64,000 nucleotides of DNA, from assembly GCA_918026815.1 (NCBI GenBank), contig CAKJVC010000196.1:248001-312000 (forward strand). Direction: 5' to 3'. Below are positions 30,733 to 41,347 of the stretch, one piece after another. The stretch comes from Chalara sp. BL73. Taxonomy: Eukaryota; Ascomycota; Leotiomycetes; Helotiales. The notes under the pieces are model-generated. The model did not search any database. It was not told the DNA's origin and saw only the letters and a list, made by a program, of their open reading frames with translations. Numbering within the stretch: position 1 is the first letter of the stretch; every line of letters begins with the position of its first letter. Made by a program: the position numbers and the translations under genes.

Positions 30733-33433
30733 ATGGGAATCTTGGCATATTATTTCCAAAATCGTGGTCAAAAGGGCAACAGTGCCAACAGCGACAAAGA
30801 AACGAAACCAGAACTTAGCTATAATGAACTGGTTATAAGGAGCAATATGACGGCTGCCTGGCTTTTTGACAAACAACGAGAAAATAAATGGTCTGTGGAA
30901 GATACACCCCCGGGAGAAGGAGTAGTTGTCAAGGTTCAAAATGACGAGTATATCTGTCTTCCGGAGACTCTAAAAGTGGATGGCAGTTCTTTTATTGAAC
31001 AGGTAGCAAAATTGAATGTGCGAGTATGTAGTTCTGTCTTCTGAGTCTTAGTGTAGGCTAACATCTAGACAGAACGCCATGACCACGAATACTTTTGCGA
31101 TCACAACATTTCTGCACCACACGCCGTATGATCATGTTGCGCTCCATGGGGAGACTGACCTTCAGCTACAGCTCCTTCCATCCCTTGAATACCTGGGTTC
31201 TTGTAGTAAAATGCACTATGGCGCATTTATCAGGAACCCGCCGCTGCTAGTTACTTGGGACGACAAAGCGGACCAAGCGTTGGAGCGGGCACGCAAAATT
31301 GAAGAGTTACTCATTCAACATGTATGGAGAACAGATTCGTTAGATCCCGATAAACAAGCTTTCCGTTCATCTGCTCCAAACCTTGAAAAGGAGGAAGAGG
31401 CAGTTCGGGAAAACGAAAAACGACCGACCTTAATCTACAACCCCATTATGATCAGTGCAACCATAGTTTTATTGCTCAGCGCGATTGGCTTAGGTTGGAG
31501 ACAGATCACGATGGAATGTGTGGTGGATAAAACTTACTGGCGTACGCTATTGGCACTAGCGATTATACCTCAGATGTTCCTTTCGCTATTCTTCATGCAG
31601 GTCGTTGTGATCAATGTGTGCCAAATCCTTGGACCAACTGCACACGTAAGAGGAAACTCGAAATTCTTTTCTGCTAAACCGCCACCTCGTATGAATAGGA
31701 AGCAGGTCTCACTTCCTCATATCACGTTCCAAATGCCGGTTTATAAGGAAGGCCTAGACTTTGTTATCGAGCCAACGATCAAATCTATTCAGAAGGCAAT
31801 CTCAACATACGAGCTGCAAGGAGGCACCGCTTCCATATTGGTTAGTGAGGATGGCTTGAATCTGATCCCAGAAAATGAACGGAAAGCCCGAATGGAATTC
31901 TACGAAGAAAACAACATCGCATATGTTGCGCGTCCCGCACACAATCCAGATGGCTCCAAGGGGATGACTCGGTATGAGAGAAAGGGAAAATTCAAAAAGG
32001 CCTCTAACATGAATTATACATTAAATTTCAGTAATAAGATTGAAGATGAATTGGCTCTAGTGGACCGTTGGAAAGATTGGACGCAAGCAGATGAAGATAA
32101 AGCTTACAAGCAAGTCTTTGATAAAGCTGTGTCCGAATTACACGAAGAGGCTGTGGTTCATGGCAACGTAAGGATTGGCGACTACATCCTTCTGATTGAC
32201 TCCGACACTCGAGTTCCGGAAGATTGTCTTATGGATGCCTCTAGTGAGATGGAGCTTTACCCAGAGGTTGGTATTATGCAGTTCACGTCAGGTGTTATGC
32301 AGGTTTCTGATAGCTATTTTGAGAAAGGGTATAAAGTCATTCAGATCTGCGCTCGCCTCCCAGATGCTCTAACACATTTACAGAGTTACATTCTTCACCA
32401 ATATGATCTACCTGGCAATTCGCTTCACTGTTGCCAATGGAGACTCCGCTCCATTTGTCGGGCACAACGCGATTCTTCGCTGGTCTGCGCTCCAAGAAGT
32501 CAGCTTTTACGAAGATGACATGGAGAAGTTCTGGTCCGAGTCCCACGTTTCTGAAGATTTCGACATGTCTCTGCGACTGCAATGCGCTGGCTACATCATT
32601 CGCCTTGCGTCATATTTCGGAGAAGGCTTTAAAGAAGGTGTATCCCTTACTGTTTATGATGAGCTGAATAGATGGGAGAAATATGCCTATGGATGCAACG
32701 AACTGCTCTTCCACCCACTCAAGTACTGGCTAACACGCGGGCCGTTCACACCAATCTTCAAGAAGTTTGTATTTTCTACCATGCGGTTGAGTTCAAAGAT
32801 AAGTATTATGGCTTACATCGGGACATACTATGCCATCGGCGCCGCCTGGATCTTGACAGTCCTCAATTTCATCCTCGTCGGTTTCTGGAACGTCCTTCTT
32901 GATCACTACTACCTTGATTCCTTCAAGGTATATTTTTCTCTGATCTTTGTCTTTAGCGGCCTCGGAAATATCGCCCTGCCTTTCGTACGATATCGGCTCC
33001 GCGAAGCAAACCTGTTCTATGCGCGTCAGTCTCGCCCGGCTCCCCTACGCTACCTCGGCTAACCATATTCACAGTCTACGGGAATTTCAAATGGCTGATC
33101 CTCATGTCCATCTTCCTAGGGGGCCTCTCCATCCACGTGTCGCAAGCGCTCCTCTGCCACTTCTTCTCCATCGACATGAGCTGGGGAGCCACGGCCAAGG
33201 AAGTTGAGAACGTCGGTTTCGGCGAAGCGCTTCTGAGGGTCTTCTGGAGGTTCAAATACAGCTTCCTCATCTGCTTCGCATGCACTGCTGCGATATTATA
33301 CTGCCGCTTCTGCCTGCCGTGGAATTGGCTGATCAATGATTTCGTGGCCATCTTTCCTCTTTCTAGCATCATCTGTAGCCATATCGCCCTGCCGATCGTC
33401 TTGAACCCGCAACTTATGATGTTCTCGTTCTAG
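30733..33433 (+). CDS. gt2: Type 2 glycosyltransferase, GT2 surface-growth type
   Basis: Exons 30733..31023, 31073..32328, 32384..33024 and 33075..33433; phases agree, 848 residues. A processive membrane glycosyltransferase of family GT2 (cellulose/chitin-synthase-like), matching the conserved fungal GT2 protein shown in Zymoseptoria tritici and Fusarium graminearum to be needed for hyphal growth on solid surfaces and plant infection; its polysaccharide product is not established. Two N-terminal membrane spans (after NPIMISATIVLLLSAIGLGW and around LALAIIPQMFLSLFFMQV), catalytic Asp in VSEDGLN, DxD in LLIDSDTRVP, acceptor-site SEDFDMSLRLQ, and an RW motif in DELNRWEKYAYGCNELL in place of QxxRW, then four or more C-terminal spans. 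The start MGILAYYFQNRGQKG follows an ATG in good context (AAGATGG). Stops seen at 32518 and 33062 in single frames are removed by introns. Confidence 0.92.
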
Positions 33434-33687
33434 ATTTCAGGGCTCCGTGCGTACTGGATATCAATGTATAAAGGCGCTGTCATTAGTTGTAGTAGCTGGA
33501 CGGGGCATGTAATTTTAGGATACATCTCTTCTAGCAGACGGTAGACTCAGCGAAAGGATCTTTAAATTGGGAGGCAGCGTTTTTCAAGATGAAGCTTTAT
33601 ATAGATACTAGTATGCGTGGTCTTCGTTGTTTACATTATCCTTAAAATGGTCCAGACAACATGAAATAATTTGTTCCCGAAATACAT

Positions 33688-36600
33688 TCAGACATATGTC
33701 GAATAATCTTCCTCGCTCTCCAGATCGGGTCCCTCTATCATGGCCTGCACGCTCCCTACACCTTTCATCCCTATATCTACACTCGTTGGGCTCTTGCCAT
33801 GCCCCCTGACAATCCTGGCATTGCCGGCAGTACCCACCAATGGCGAACTGGCAGGGCCTAATATCGACTGGTTAGAGGCTCCGGCAGCTATGCCAGCTTT
33901 TGATATCCCGGCCCTATTACTTTCAGTAGGCTTCTCAGCATTCGAAACGATGGTCAGCTGGCTCGACTCGGAGCCGTAATTCGGCACCTTCGGCCGGGCT
34001 CCGGGGATATAGTCGGCAACGTTGGCCCGGCTATTACGCTGCGAGTCGTGGTGAGTCTCCCAGCTCCCGTCGGAGCAGTTATCCGGCAAGAAATCCTCAT
34101 ACTCGTCCTCCGCATCCTGCATCTCTGTATCGCCCTCGCCGTCGCGCTGAAACCGCTGCATCGACTGCATGGAGGGGCTTGCTGACTCGAAACGGCTATC
34201 CCTCGAAGCCGTAGACTTCATGCTGGTTTTTGTGTTGTTGCGCGAGACATGGTGTTGCAGATATGATTTCAGCTGCTTCGTGCTCTCGCGGGTCGACGAG
34301 TAGCTCAGGCCAGGAGTATGCCGGGAGGCGACGGGCTCCTCGTTCGTGGGATTCACGTGCTGGTCGTTCAAGCTGGTGCTCGATCGGTCTTCTGCGATGG
34401 CCGGAGAGTCTATTGCTGAGTTTCTTATCGTCTTTGGGGACTTCCTGGACACCACGGACTCTGTTCTTCCGCTGAAAAACGGCGTCGACCCGATGATTCG
34501 TCGGCTTATTGGCCGCGAATGTGGTCGTTGCTCGGTATTCTGCGGCGAGGTATGACTCAGATGAGCAGAGTTTCGTGGATGTAGGATTTCCGTGGCCTCA
34601 GTAACATTTGTTGAGTTACTGCCGGTACTAGGTAGGCTGCGCTCGTTAGGATCCATGGTAAGCCACGTTCTGGAGTCTCGACGAAGTCCATGACTTATCG
34701 CCCAATCCTGGCCATGGCCTATACTCCTTCTTTTGAAAGTTCCACTAATTATCGAATCTATTGATTCTCGACTTCCATGCCCGATTCCGCTCCTTGTCCG
34801 ATCTAACGGCGACATGAGTTTGGAATTTCGTCTTACTGCCTTGGGTGGCGTCGGCGATTGGATGGGTGATGAGTCGGTCTCCTGTTTTTCTGCAATATCT
34901 CCTTTTTTCGGCAGGGCACTGAAATTGGCCAGAGGCATTGTTGAAAAATTGCTATCTTTCAGATTCAGTATTGGCGATGTTGCTTGGCCGCTAGACGCAA
35001 AACTATCACGTTGTTGGGGTTGGTCGATGGTCCAAACACGTCCGGAACGTCGCTTATGCCCTTTCCTCGAGTAATTCGAGTACGTTCGGGAGGTTCGCTG
35101 CGTTGAGGCCTGGATGGAATTCGCTCGTGAGGGCATTGCCAGATATGAATTGTCTTGAGTATATCTCCAGTTGGCACTGCTTTCGGACCTAGGGAACGCA
35201 TTGTCGGAGTTTGCTCGAGTCCTACTTGCCAAATTTCCAGACGTTGTGGTTCTTGACATCGAAGGGCCAGACATAGAAGACACACCAGAAAAAGTCAGAG
35301 ATCTCCGAAGGCGGTTATCAATATTGCTTCGTGTGCTTCGTCTACTAAGATCGCCTGAGTACACAGATGATCTGTTGTCCACACCAAATCCAGATGTATC
35401 TAGCCGAAGGGGAGGTGGAAGAGCTGTAGGAGCTGGTTTTTGAACTTCTGCAGTCGTTTCGTCCGACTCTAGTGGCGCAGATATATTCATCTCAGGATTC
35501 TTTTCTTGATCTGGTTCACAAACTCGCTTCCGGCGCCGACAGCAAAAGAATATCAAAAACAATGCTAATGCTAATAAGACAGAGCATCCGACAACAATAC
35601 CAATGATTTCTCCTGTACTCAAGTTTTCGTGTGTCACATCGGTGTTATCTGTGGTAGTCGATGAAGCATCCGTTGTCCCAGATGGAGGTGATTGAGCCAT
35701 TGTCGACGAATCTGCGGAGATGATTGCGAGATTGAAGGACTGAGAATTTGAATTCTGCGTAGATTTCGATGTGGCTTGCATATTCAGGTTGACTTGGCCA
35801 ACCTGGGCAGTTGATGGAACGTCTCCAGATAAGTTGAAAGTTTGCGAATCAAAGTGCAGCCAAGAAATTGAGCTGTCAAACACCAGTTTCATGTCAATGT
35901 CGGATTTGTTGCGAAGATAGGTGCTCAAATCGTACGAAAAGAAAGACCCAGTGGAAGCGTTCAGGGTTCTGACCTCTGAGGTAAATATGGTTAAGGCAAT
36001 ATCCACAAAGATTACTGCTTTGGTGGTATCCCCATATACATCGGTGGCTTGAACCGTGATATTGGTCGGAATGGCATCCTCAGAAGGGGTTCCACTTAAG
36101 AGATATGTGGAATTATTGAAAGATAGCCATGATGGCCCTTGCATGTCTATTGATGCTACCACGGATGACGTAGCTGGCTGGCTGTCTATCTCGAGGTTAT
36201 TTGCAAGGCCGCCAAACGTTCCTTCTACACCTGCAGTGAAATTTGCAGTCATACTTGAATTCTTGAAGGCGAAAAGGTGGACTCCAACCTCAATATCAAA
36301 AGATACTGTGGCGCCCGAAAATCCTGCCACATCAGAGGCAATCACCTTCACACCAAACTGCTGAGGTGGTTGTATGAGAGACGCATAGTCTGGAGTCTGG
36401 CCACTGAATGTGAATGAAGCCTGATCAAACGTTATCCATGAAGGTAGAGGTGTATTATCGGCGGTCACTGCGTAGTAGGTGAGTTTTGAGCTTCCATCAC
36501 CAGCACGAAATGTTTCAGGGTCCATGCTGAACTTGAATGGAGATGAGGGGTGGTAAAGAACTTTTGAGGGTAGCGAGAATAGACCGAAAGATGGAAGTTG

Positions 36601-36984
36601 TGATGCTAATGGGATATTGACTATTGGAGCAGGATCTTCAGAAACCACGATTGTTGCGTTTAAGGTAGTCGATCCTGATTCATCTTCCGCAGTGATGCCA
36701 ATATTAACTCCAGCAACTTCCCTAGCCTCAAAATCATCGGCGGACGGTGTACCCGATAGCGTGCGAGTATTGCTATTAAGTGAAAGCCAGTTAGGCGCCG
36801 CTGTGAGATAATATTTGAGAGGAAGTGTCGAAGTAAAAGTCGAACTGGAAAAGGTGTACTGGAAAGGTTGGCCTACTCGTGCGACCGGAGGCACCTGTGA
36901 GTTCAAAGGGAAGGTAATAGTTGGTGCAGCTTGAGCGACTATTACTAGCAAGGCGAATATAGGATAGATATTAAGTGCGGCCAT
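33688..36984 (-). CDS. axl2: AXL2-like axial budding/polarity protein with cadherin-like domains
   Basis: Single exon, 1098 residues from the Met at 36984; an in-frame Met at 37056 would add 24 residues but would bury the signal peptide. The chosen start gives a classic signal sequence (MAALNIYPIFALLVIVAQAA). The extracellular part has four dystroglycan-type cadherin-like (CADG) modules, each ending in a WLS/SWI...L-SGTPS-like motif (for example NWLSLNSNTRTLSGTPS and SWLSFNNSTYLLSGTPS). One membrane span near residue 470 (IIGIVVGCSVLLALALFLIF) is followed by basic CCRRRKR, and the long cytoplasmic tail is rich in Ser, Arg and Thr and likely phosphorylated. Yeast Axl2 marks axial bud sites; homologues in filamentous fungi act in septation or conidiophore development. 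Start is divergent from the EFM6-like gene. Confidence 0.88.
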   Translation of the reverse strand: MAALNIYPIFALLVIVAQAAPTITFPLNSQVPPVARVGQPFQYTFSSSTFTSTLPLKYYLTAAPNWLSLNSNTRTLSGTPSADDFEAREVAGVNIGITAEDESGSTTLNATIVVSEDPAPIVNIPLASQLPSFGLFSLPSKVLYHPSSPFKFSMDPETFRAGDGSSKLTYYAVTADNTPLPSWITFDQASFTFSGQTPDYASLIQPPQQFGVKVIASDVAGFSGATVSFDIEVGVHLFAFKNSSMTANFTAGVEGTFGGLANNLEIDSQPATSSVVASIDMQGPSWLSFNNSTYLLSGTPSEDAIPTNITVQATDVYGDTTKAVIFVDIALTIFTSEVRTLNASTGSFFSYDLSTYLRNKSDIDMKLVFDSSISWLHFDSQTFNLSGDVPSTAQVGQVNLNMQATSKSTQNSNSQSFNLAIISADSSTMAQSPPSGTTDASSTTTDNTDVTHENLSTGEIIGIVVGCSVLLALALFLIFFCCRRRKRVCEPDQEKNPEMNISAPLESDETTAEVQKPAPTALPPPLRLDTSGFGVDNRSSVYSGDLSRRSTRSNIDNRLRRSLTFSGVSSMSGPSMSRTTTSGNLASRTRANSDNAFPRSESSANWRYTQDNSYLAMPSRANSIQASTQRTSRTYSNYSRKGHKRRSGRVWTIDQPQQRDSFASSGQATSPILNLKDSNFSTMPLANFSALPKKGDIAEKQETDSSPIQSPTPPKAVRRNSKLMSPLDRTRSGIGHGSRESIDSIISGTFKRRSIGHGQDWAISHGLRRDSRTWLTMDPNERSLPSTGSNSTNVTEATEILHPRNSAHLSHTSPQNTEQRPHSRPISRRIIGSTPFFSGRTESVVSRKSPKTIRNSAIDSPAIAEDRSSTSLNDQHVNPTNEEPVASRHTPGLSYSSTRESTKQLKSYLQHHVSRNNTKTSMKSTASRDSRFESASPSMQSMQRFQRDGEGDTEMQDAEDEYEDFLPDNCSDGSWETHHDSQRNSRANVADYIPGARPKVPNYGSESSQLTIVSNAEKPTESNRAGISKAGIAAGASNQSILGPASSPLVGTAGNARIVRGHGKSPTSVDIGMKGVGSVQAMIEGPDLESEEDYSTYV

Positions 36985-37056
36985 CTTGCGATGAGAGCTC
37001 AGCTTGCTGACCAGAAGACCTGAATATATTATCGTCCGCGTTGAGAGAAAGTTCAA

Positions 37057-37847
37057 GGCCTCAACAACATGGCATTGACATGATGAGAAAATGCGGTATA
37101 CTGTGGAAAGATGCGCCTAATACTGGATAGGGAGAACATAACCATCATGCAGAAATTAGAGGGCGCAGTGGAAGTATGCTTATCGAGTAATATTGCCTTG
37201 CGTTGGAATGGAGGGGTATCAAGAGTCTCAAACGTAAGGGATGAGGGCAGCCAGCTCCTGTATTGCGGAATATGGAATAAACGTATTCATCGCAACTACC
37301 TGGACGTAAATTGCTGGAGGGCATATCTTGTAGAGGCTGATAACGAGCTTACCACACTCAGGAATTCCTCGCCCAGCCACCCACATGTAAATACTAATAT
37401 CTTCCATCCATACACCGCGCACGAGCGAAGTGCTTATGGCTTATAGTTCTTTATATTCTAAGTATTGGTTACATTGGAAAGGGATAGAATCAAGCTACTA
37501 TACTTTTGGTACAGTGATCCATGATCAAAAGTCCTCCGTTTAAAGCGATTTTGGAAGCGAAGTGACCACCGCAGGAGTTTTGAGAATGTCCTTGATTACT
37601 TAGGACATTAAATATTGAAAAGAGATACCCCTGTGACATGTTGGTATAAGGCACAGGGAGTGATGGAAGGCTGCAAAACGTTTTCTAGGGATGAGGAAAG
37701 CGAAGAAAGGAGGTGATTAGGTTGCCGAGCCGAAGCCACCGCATTTCCGGGTAATAATATTTTAACCGAAGCGGCCGCTTCCGACAATCCTTTTGTCTTA
37801 CTGTTTGTGTTATGCCTCCAACTACTCAGGGAGTTACCATCTAAAAA
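37057..37847. other. Divergent promoter region of AXL2-like and EFM6-like genes
   Basis: The roughly 860 bp between the two start codons contains both promoters. A plus-strand frame at 37111-37446 and its minus-strand shadow lack coding character. A GC-rich patch with CCGAAGCGGCCGC lies near 37766, just before the EFM6-like leader. Confidence 0.45.
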
Positions 37848-38659
37848 ATGTTATCACGTTCACCATCTCCAGAGTTCTCTCCCCTCTCTATTGGTGAAGA
37901 TTTCACTCCTCTACCAGTTTACAAACAGGCATCTACAACATTGATTGACTTCTCCTCGCTACTGGAACCTCCATTGCAACTCCATGAAGATCTGAAATCA
38001 GGCTGTGGAGGGCAGTTATGGCCAGCGGGAATGGTGCTAGCAGAGCATATGCTGAGGTACCAGAAGAGAACCTTGAAAGAAGCAAGAATGTATTGATCAA
38101 CCCTCTCCGGTTCTAAACATCACCAACTGATCTGGTATTCCATAGCCTTGAGCTCGGTGCTGGTGGGGGCTTGGTTGGTCTAGGAGTAGCTCTTGGTTGT
38201 CCTGTTGATAGTATTCTCTACGTCACGGATCAGGAGAATATGCTTTCCTTGATGAGCCAGAATATCAAGCTGAACAATTTGGAGTCACGAGTAGCCCCTT
38301 TAGTCCTAGACTGGTAAAACTAAATCTACCTCATTGATTACATTTTGCGACATTAACAAAATTCTAGGGGTGAACCATTACCAGACGAGATATTGAAGCA
38401 AAAGCCAAACATTATTCTTGCAGCTGATTGTGTGTATTTTGAACCCGCCTTCCCCTTGCTTCTGAAAACCTTGGATGAGCTTCTCGAGCTCTGCCCGGAT
38501 GCCGTCATCTATTTTTGCTTCAAGAAACGCAGAAGGGCGGACATGCAATTTATGAAGAGTTCTAGAAAGAGGTTCATCGTTGAAGAGGCTGAGGATTCAG
38601 AACGTCCAGCGTTTTCTAGGGAAGGTCTATTTTTGTATACTTTCAGACGGAAACAATGA
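37848..38659 (+). CDS. efm6: Protein-lysine N-methyltransferase, EFM6-like (METTL21/family 16)
   Basis: Exons 37848..38089, 38146..38313 and 38368..38659; phases agree, 233 residues. A seven-beta-strand SAM-dependent methyltransferase. Yeast Efm6 (YNL024C) methylates elongation factor 1A on a lysine, and this sequence shares its distinctive blocks: SGCGGQLWPAG before the SAM site, motif I LELGAGGGLVGLG, LDWGEPLPDE, the DxxY-like AADCVYFEPAFPLLLKTL, and KKRRRADMQFM. Substrate by homology only. It converges on SHB17, with only 59 bp between stop codons. Confidence 0.88.
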
Positions 38660-38718
38660 ACAAGCAAAGAATCTAGCTTAGAAATCTACTTTCAGTGTGT
38701 CAGATTCATTAGGAGGCA

Positions 38719-39501
38719 TTACTCAGTGCCAATATTTACGCCAAGCAAGAAAGCAGGCTCGTCAATTTTGTGATGCTCATAGCTCAGCACGCCTACCGCT
38801 CCTGGTTCCAGCATCATCGGAAGGGCCCGTCCTAATTCGAAGCCAATCCACCGCTTCGCGAAAGCTCGCAATATGTGGCCATGTGCTACCAACACAACAT
38901 CTACACCTTTCTCGCCATGCATATATGGCCCTTGGATTTCTCTAATATTCTTGATAACCCCGTCGAGTCTAGTGGAAACTTCTTCCGCAGTCTCTCCATT
39001 CTCGCAGCCATCAAGCCAGATATTCCATGAGCGCTCAGTGTCCAGGCCCCGCTCCTTTCGACCCGCTCGAATCTGTGCGGTGAGCAGACCTTCATACGCT
39101 CCATACTCCCATTCTCGAATATCTTCTGTAATTTCATGCTTTGACTCCAACACTCTCTGTGAGGCACCATCAAAGAGTAGCTCATACGTTCGGCGCGCAC
39201 GAGTCCGAGGGCTTATGTATACATGGCCGACCCTCGCAGGGTCAATAAGCTTTCCTGTCCCAACAACCTTGCTCGCAGATGAGGTGACCTGGCGCTCACC
39301 ATTTGTTGTTAATGGGATGTCACTTCTACCTGTGTAGCGGCCAGAGATTGTCCACTCTGTTTCACCTGCCAATAGTCAGTACTTGAGAAAATGAATTTGA
39401 GTTTACTTGATTTACCTCACGTAACAGTTGAGGAACTCAAATCTGACCTTACCATGTCGAACCAGAAACACTCTGGGTGTGCCAGCATCTTTGTCGGGCA
39501 T
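38719..39501 (-). CDS. shb17: Sedoheptulose-1,7-bisphosphatase of the histidine-phosphatase superfamily
   Basis: Exons 39501..39453 and 39365..38719 on the minus strand, joined in phase 1; 231 residues. Matches yeast Shb17, which dephosphorylates sedoheptulose-1,7-bisphosphate and drives carbon into ribose synthesis without NADPH production. Support: phosphohistidine motif VFLVRHGETEW assembled across the splice site, RYTGRSDIPLTTNGERQ, SPRTRARRTYELL, REWEYGAYEGLLT, NIWLDGCENGETAEEV, the second catalytic His in VAHGHILRAFA, and AVGVLSYEHHKIDEPAF. The DGCENGET and HKIDEPA blocks are typical of the Shb17 branch rather than of phosphoglycerate mutase. Confidence 0.9.
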
Positions 39502-40438
39502 CTTGAGAGAATTCTGGGGTTGAACCACCCAATTGTGGCTTTTGATTGTTCTGTATCTGTGAATAAAAAATATGGCAATGGGAGGAACCTATTTTCGATG
39601 ATTCTAAGTCAATGAAAATAGAGTGGAGCAGCCAAGCCCCGAAAGGCTAAGGCGCTGCCCACATCCAGCCGAGACGAGGCTGGCAGATTCAACTTGTGGT
39701 TTGAGTATGTCAGTCGGTTCGGTTCCGTGGAAAAATATCACCTGTACCAAATCATCATCGATCTCAAGAGTTGTCCGCCGTTTTTGTCATCCACATGTGA
39801 AAGCTTTGCGCTTCGGTCCTCCTTCAAGTGTTCGTCAGTGAACCTCCGCTTTTCTATCAGGCATTAAGTATTATAACACACTGATCGTAATACACATCTC
39901 GTCGAGAGTTTGCTCATCTACTTGGCGTGATTGAATACTCACCGAATTATCTTAGTAATCGAAGCCAGGACAGAGGGTTTTGTCTCCACAACATACATTT
40001 TACTTAACAATACAACAATAAATTGAAGCTCAGTCATACAGTTTTGCCATATTTCTATTTGCAATGTATATATATATATATATATATTAAAAGAAAAGTT
40101 ACACTCTCCCGGCCTTCTTTGCAAAGCGTGTAGCTTGATTCGTTGCATCTAGGCCCTTTTTTGGGGGGGTTTTGTTTTTTTTGGAAACCTAGTATTCCTA
40201 TGCCAAAATTACTATGTGATGCTTCCTGAAGATCTAAGGATTTGGATGTGTTTCTCTTCTCCCCGGGCATCTTCTGCAAACTTCATATTATTATCATAAA
40301 AGATGTCTGCACAAATAACGGTACTTTGGTACAAAATTCGTTGTTTGGCATGGAGAGATAACTGAGATGGAGCAAAAATTAACTTGTTTGCAAGATGCTA
40401 TATAAAATACGGCAAAGTGTCGATTTGAGAGCAGTCAC
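39502..40438. other. Intergenic: SHB17 promoter and simple-sequence stretch
   Basis: AT-rich, without a supported gene. It contains a TA dinucleotide run at 40067-40087 and a T/G-rich run near 40158-40182. It marks the start of the sparse interval that continues to about 51.5 kb. Confidence 0.5.
40067..40087. repeat. TA dinucleotide microsatellite
   Basis: About ten uninterrupted TA units followed by AT-rich flank. Simple-sequence repeat with no other feature attached. Confidence 0.85.
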
Positions 40439-41290
40439 CTACAGATGGTTAATGGTTGCTTGACCAATTTGGTGGAGTGTAGGAGCCTCCCCAACCAAAA
40501 AAGTTGGAAAACTGTAAGGGACATAATCGGTCTTGAAATTTTGATGGCTGTCGATCTTCTCCAGCTTGGCTACAAGGTTAACCCAGGGACTCCAGAGGAG
40601 CGCAGCCCCCGGCAGCAGCATAGCACTATTCTCTTCAGAAGAGTAGCACAACATCTTAATAACGAGATTAGCCCCGGCAGATTCTTCCAACAATACCACA
40701 TTTTGAGGCTCGACTTTCACAGCATTTAACACGGACGAGTAAGCCGTAATATCATCTTGAAGCGCTGACGGGAAGTAGGAGTTTGGCTCAATCGCAAGCC
40801 GATATTGACGTTGTAAACTGGACAATCTAAAGGATTGCTTAGGGCTTTAATACTCAAACCGCTCTCGGTTTGATGTGCACCGATGGTCACCGGGTGGACC
40901 ACGGGGTCTTTGTTGACGATGTCGCGATATGGAGACGATCCCGCAACAGATGGCAGTTTGATTACAATAAAGCGTTCTTTTCCCATACCTGGATTGAAAG
41001 ACTTAGCTGTGGGAAGTTCGACAGCTGTGCAATAGCGCCAGTAGAAGCTAAAGACCGCGGTGCCGACTGCTCGGTGATACGTCGATTTCGGGTGTTGGCG
41101 AAGGCCCTTAGGAACAGGGCACGGGGGGGGTAGCAAGGGAGCGGATTCGGAAAGTAGTGATCGTCCAAGTTGTATAGAGAATCTTGAAGGGTTGCCGGGT
41201 GAAGAGAGGCTTCAGGACGGATTTCGACGAAGGAATTATGGTGGGTCGACACGAGAGACATCAAAGTCGAGGCCGCAATCAAAGCCAGAT
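40439..41290 (-). pseudogene. Decayed alpha/beta-hydrolase of the hormone-sensitive-lipase family
   Basis: Three overlapping minus-strand frames, each matching a successive part of one protein, need at least two frame changes to join (near 41050 and 40810). The first part has a signal- or anchor-like hydrophobic start (YLALIAASTLMSLVS). The second contains an N-terminal-domain stretch (DPVVHPVTIGAHQ). The third has QYRLAIEPNSYFPSALQDDI and EESAGANLVIKML, clearly derived from the family's nucleophile elbow GDSAGGN, with Asp changed to Glu and a Gly changed to Ala. The HGGG oxyanion segment is absent, and the frame stops at INHL before the catalytic Asp and His. Some frame changes could be missed introns, but the lost motifs argue for a non-functional copy. 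Fungal relatives act as esterases or steryl-acetyl hydrolases. Confidence 0.55.
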
Positions 41291-41347
41291 AGGATTGCCG
41301 CCGATAGGGTTGCCGTTAATAGGATTTCCATTGATAGGGCTCCCGCT
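41288..41347. repeat. 15-bp minisatellite, four units
   Basis: Four imperfect tandem copies of GATAGGRTTGCCGYY at 41288, 41303, 41318 and 41333. In one minus-strand frame it reads as a (N/S)PI(N/G)G pentapeptide repeat before a TGA stop. The array abuts the 5' end of the decayed hydrolase. Confidence 0.75.

Noticed and set aside
32328..32384. Broken GT2 glycosyltransferase
   Set aside because: The frame change is a 55-nt GT...AG intron; catalytic motifs on both sides join in phase.
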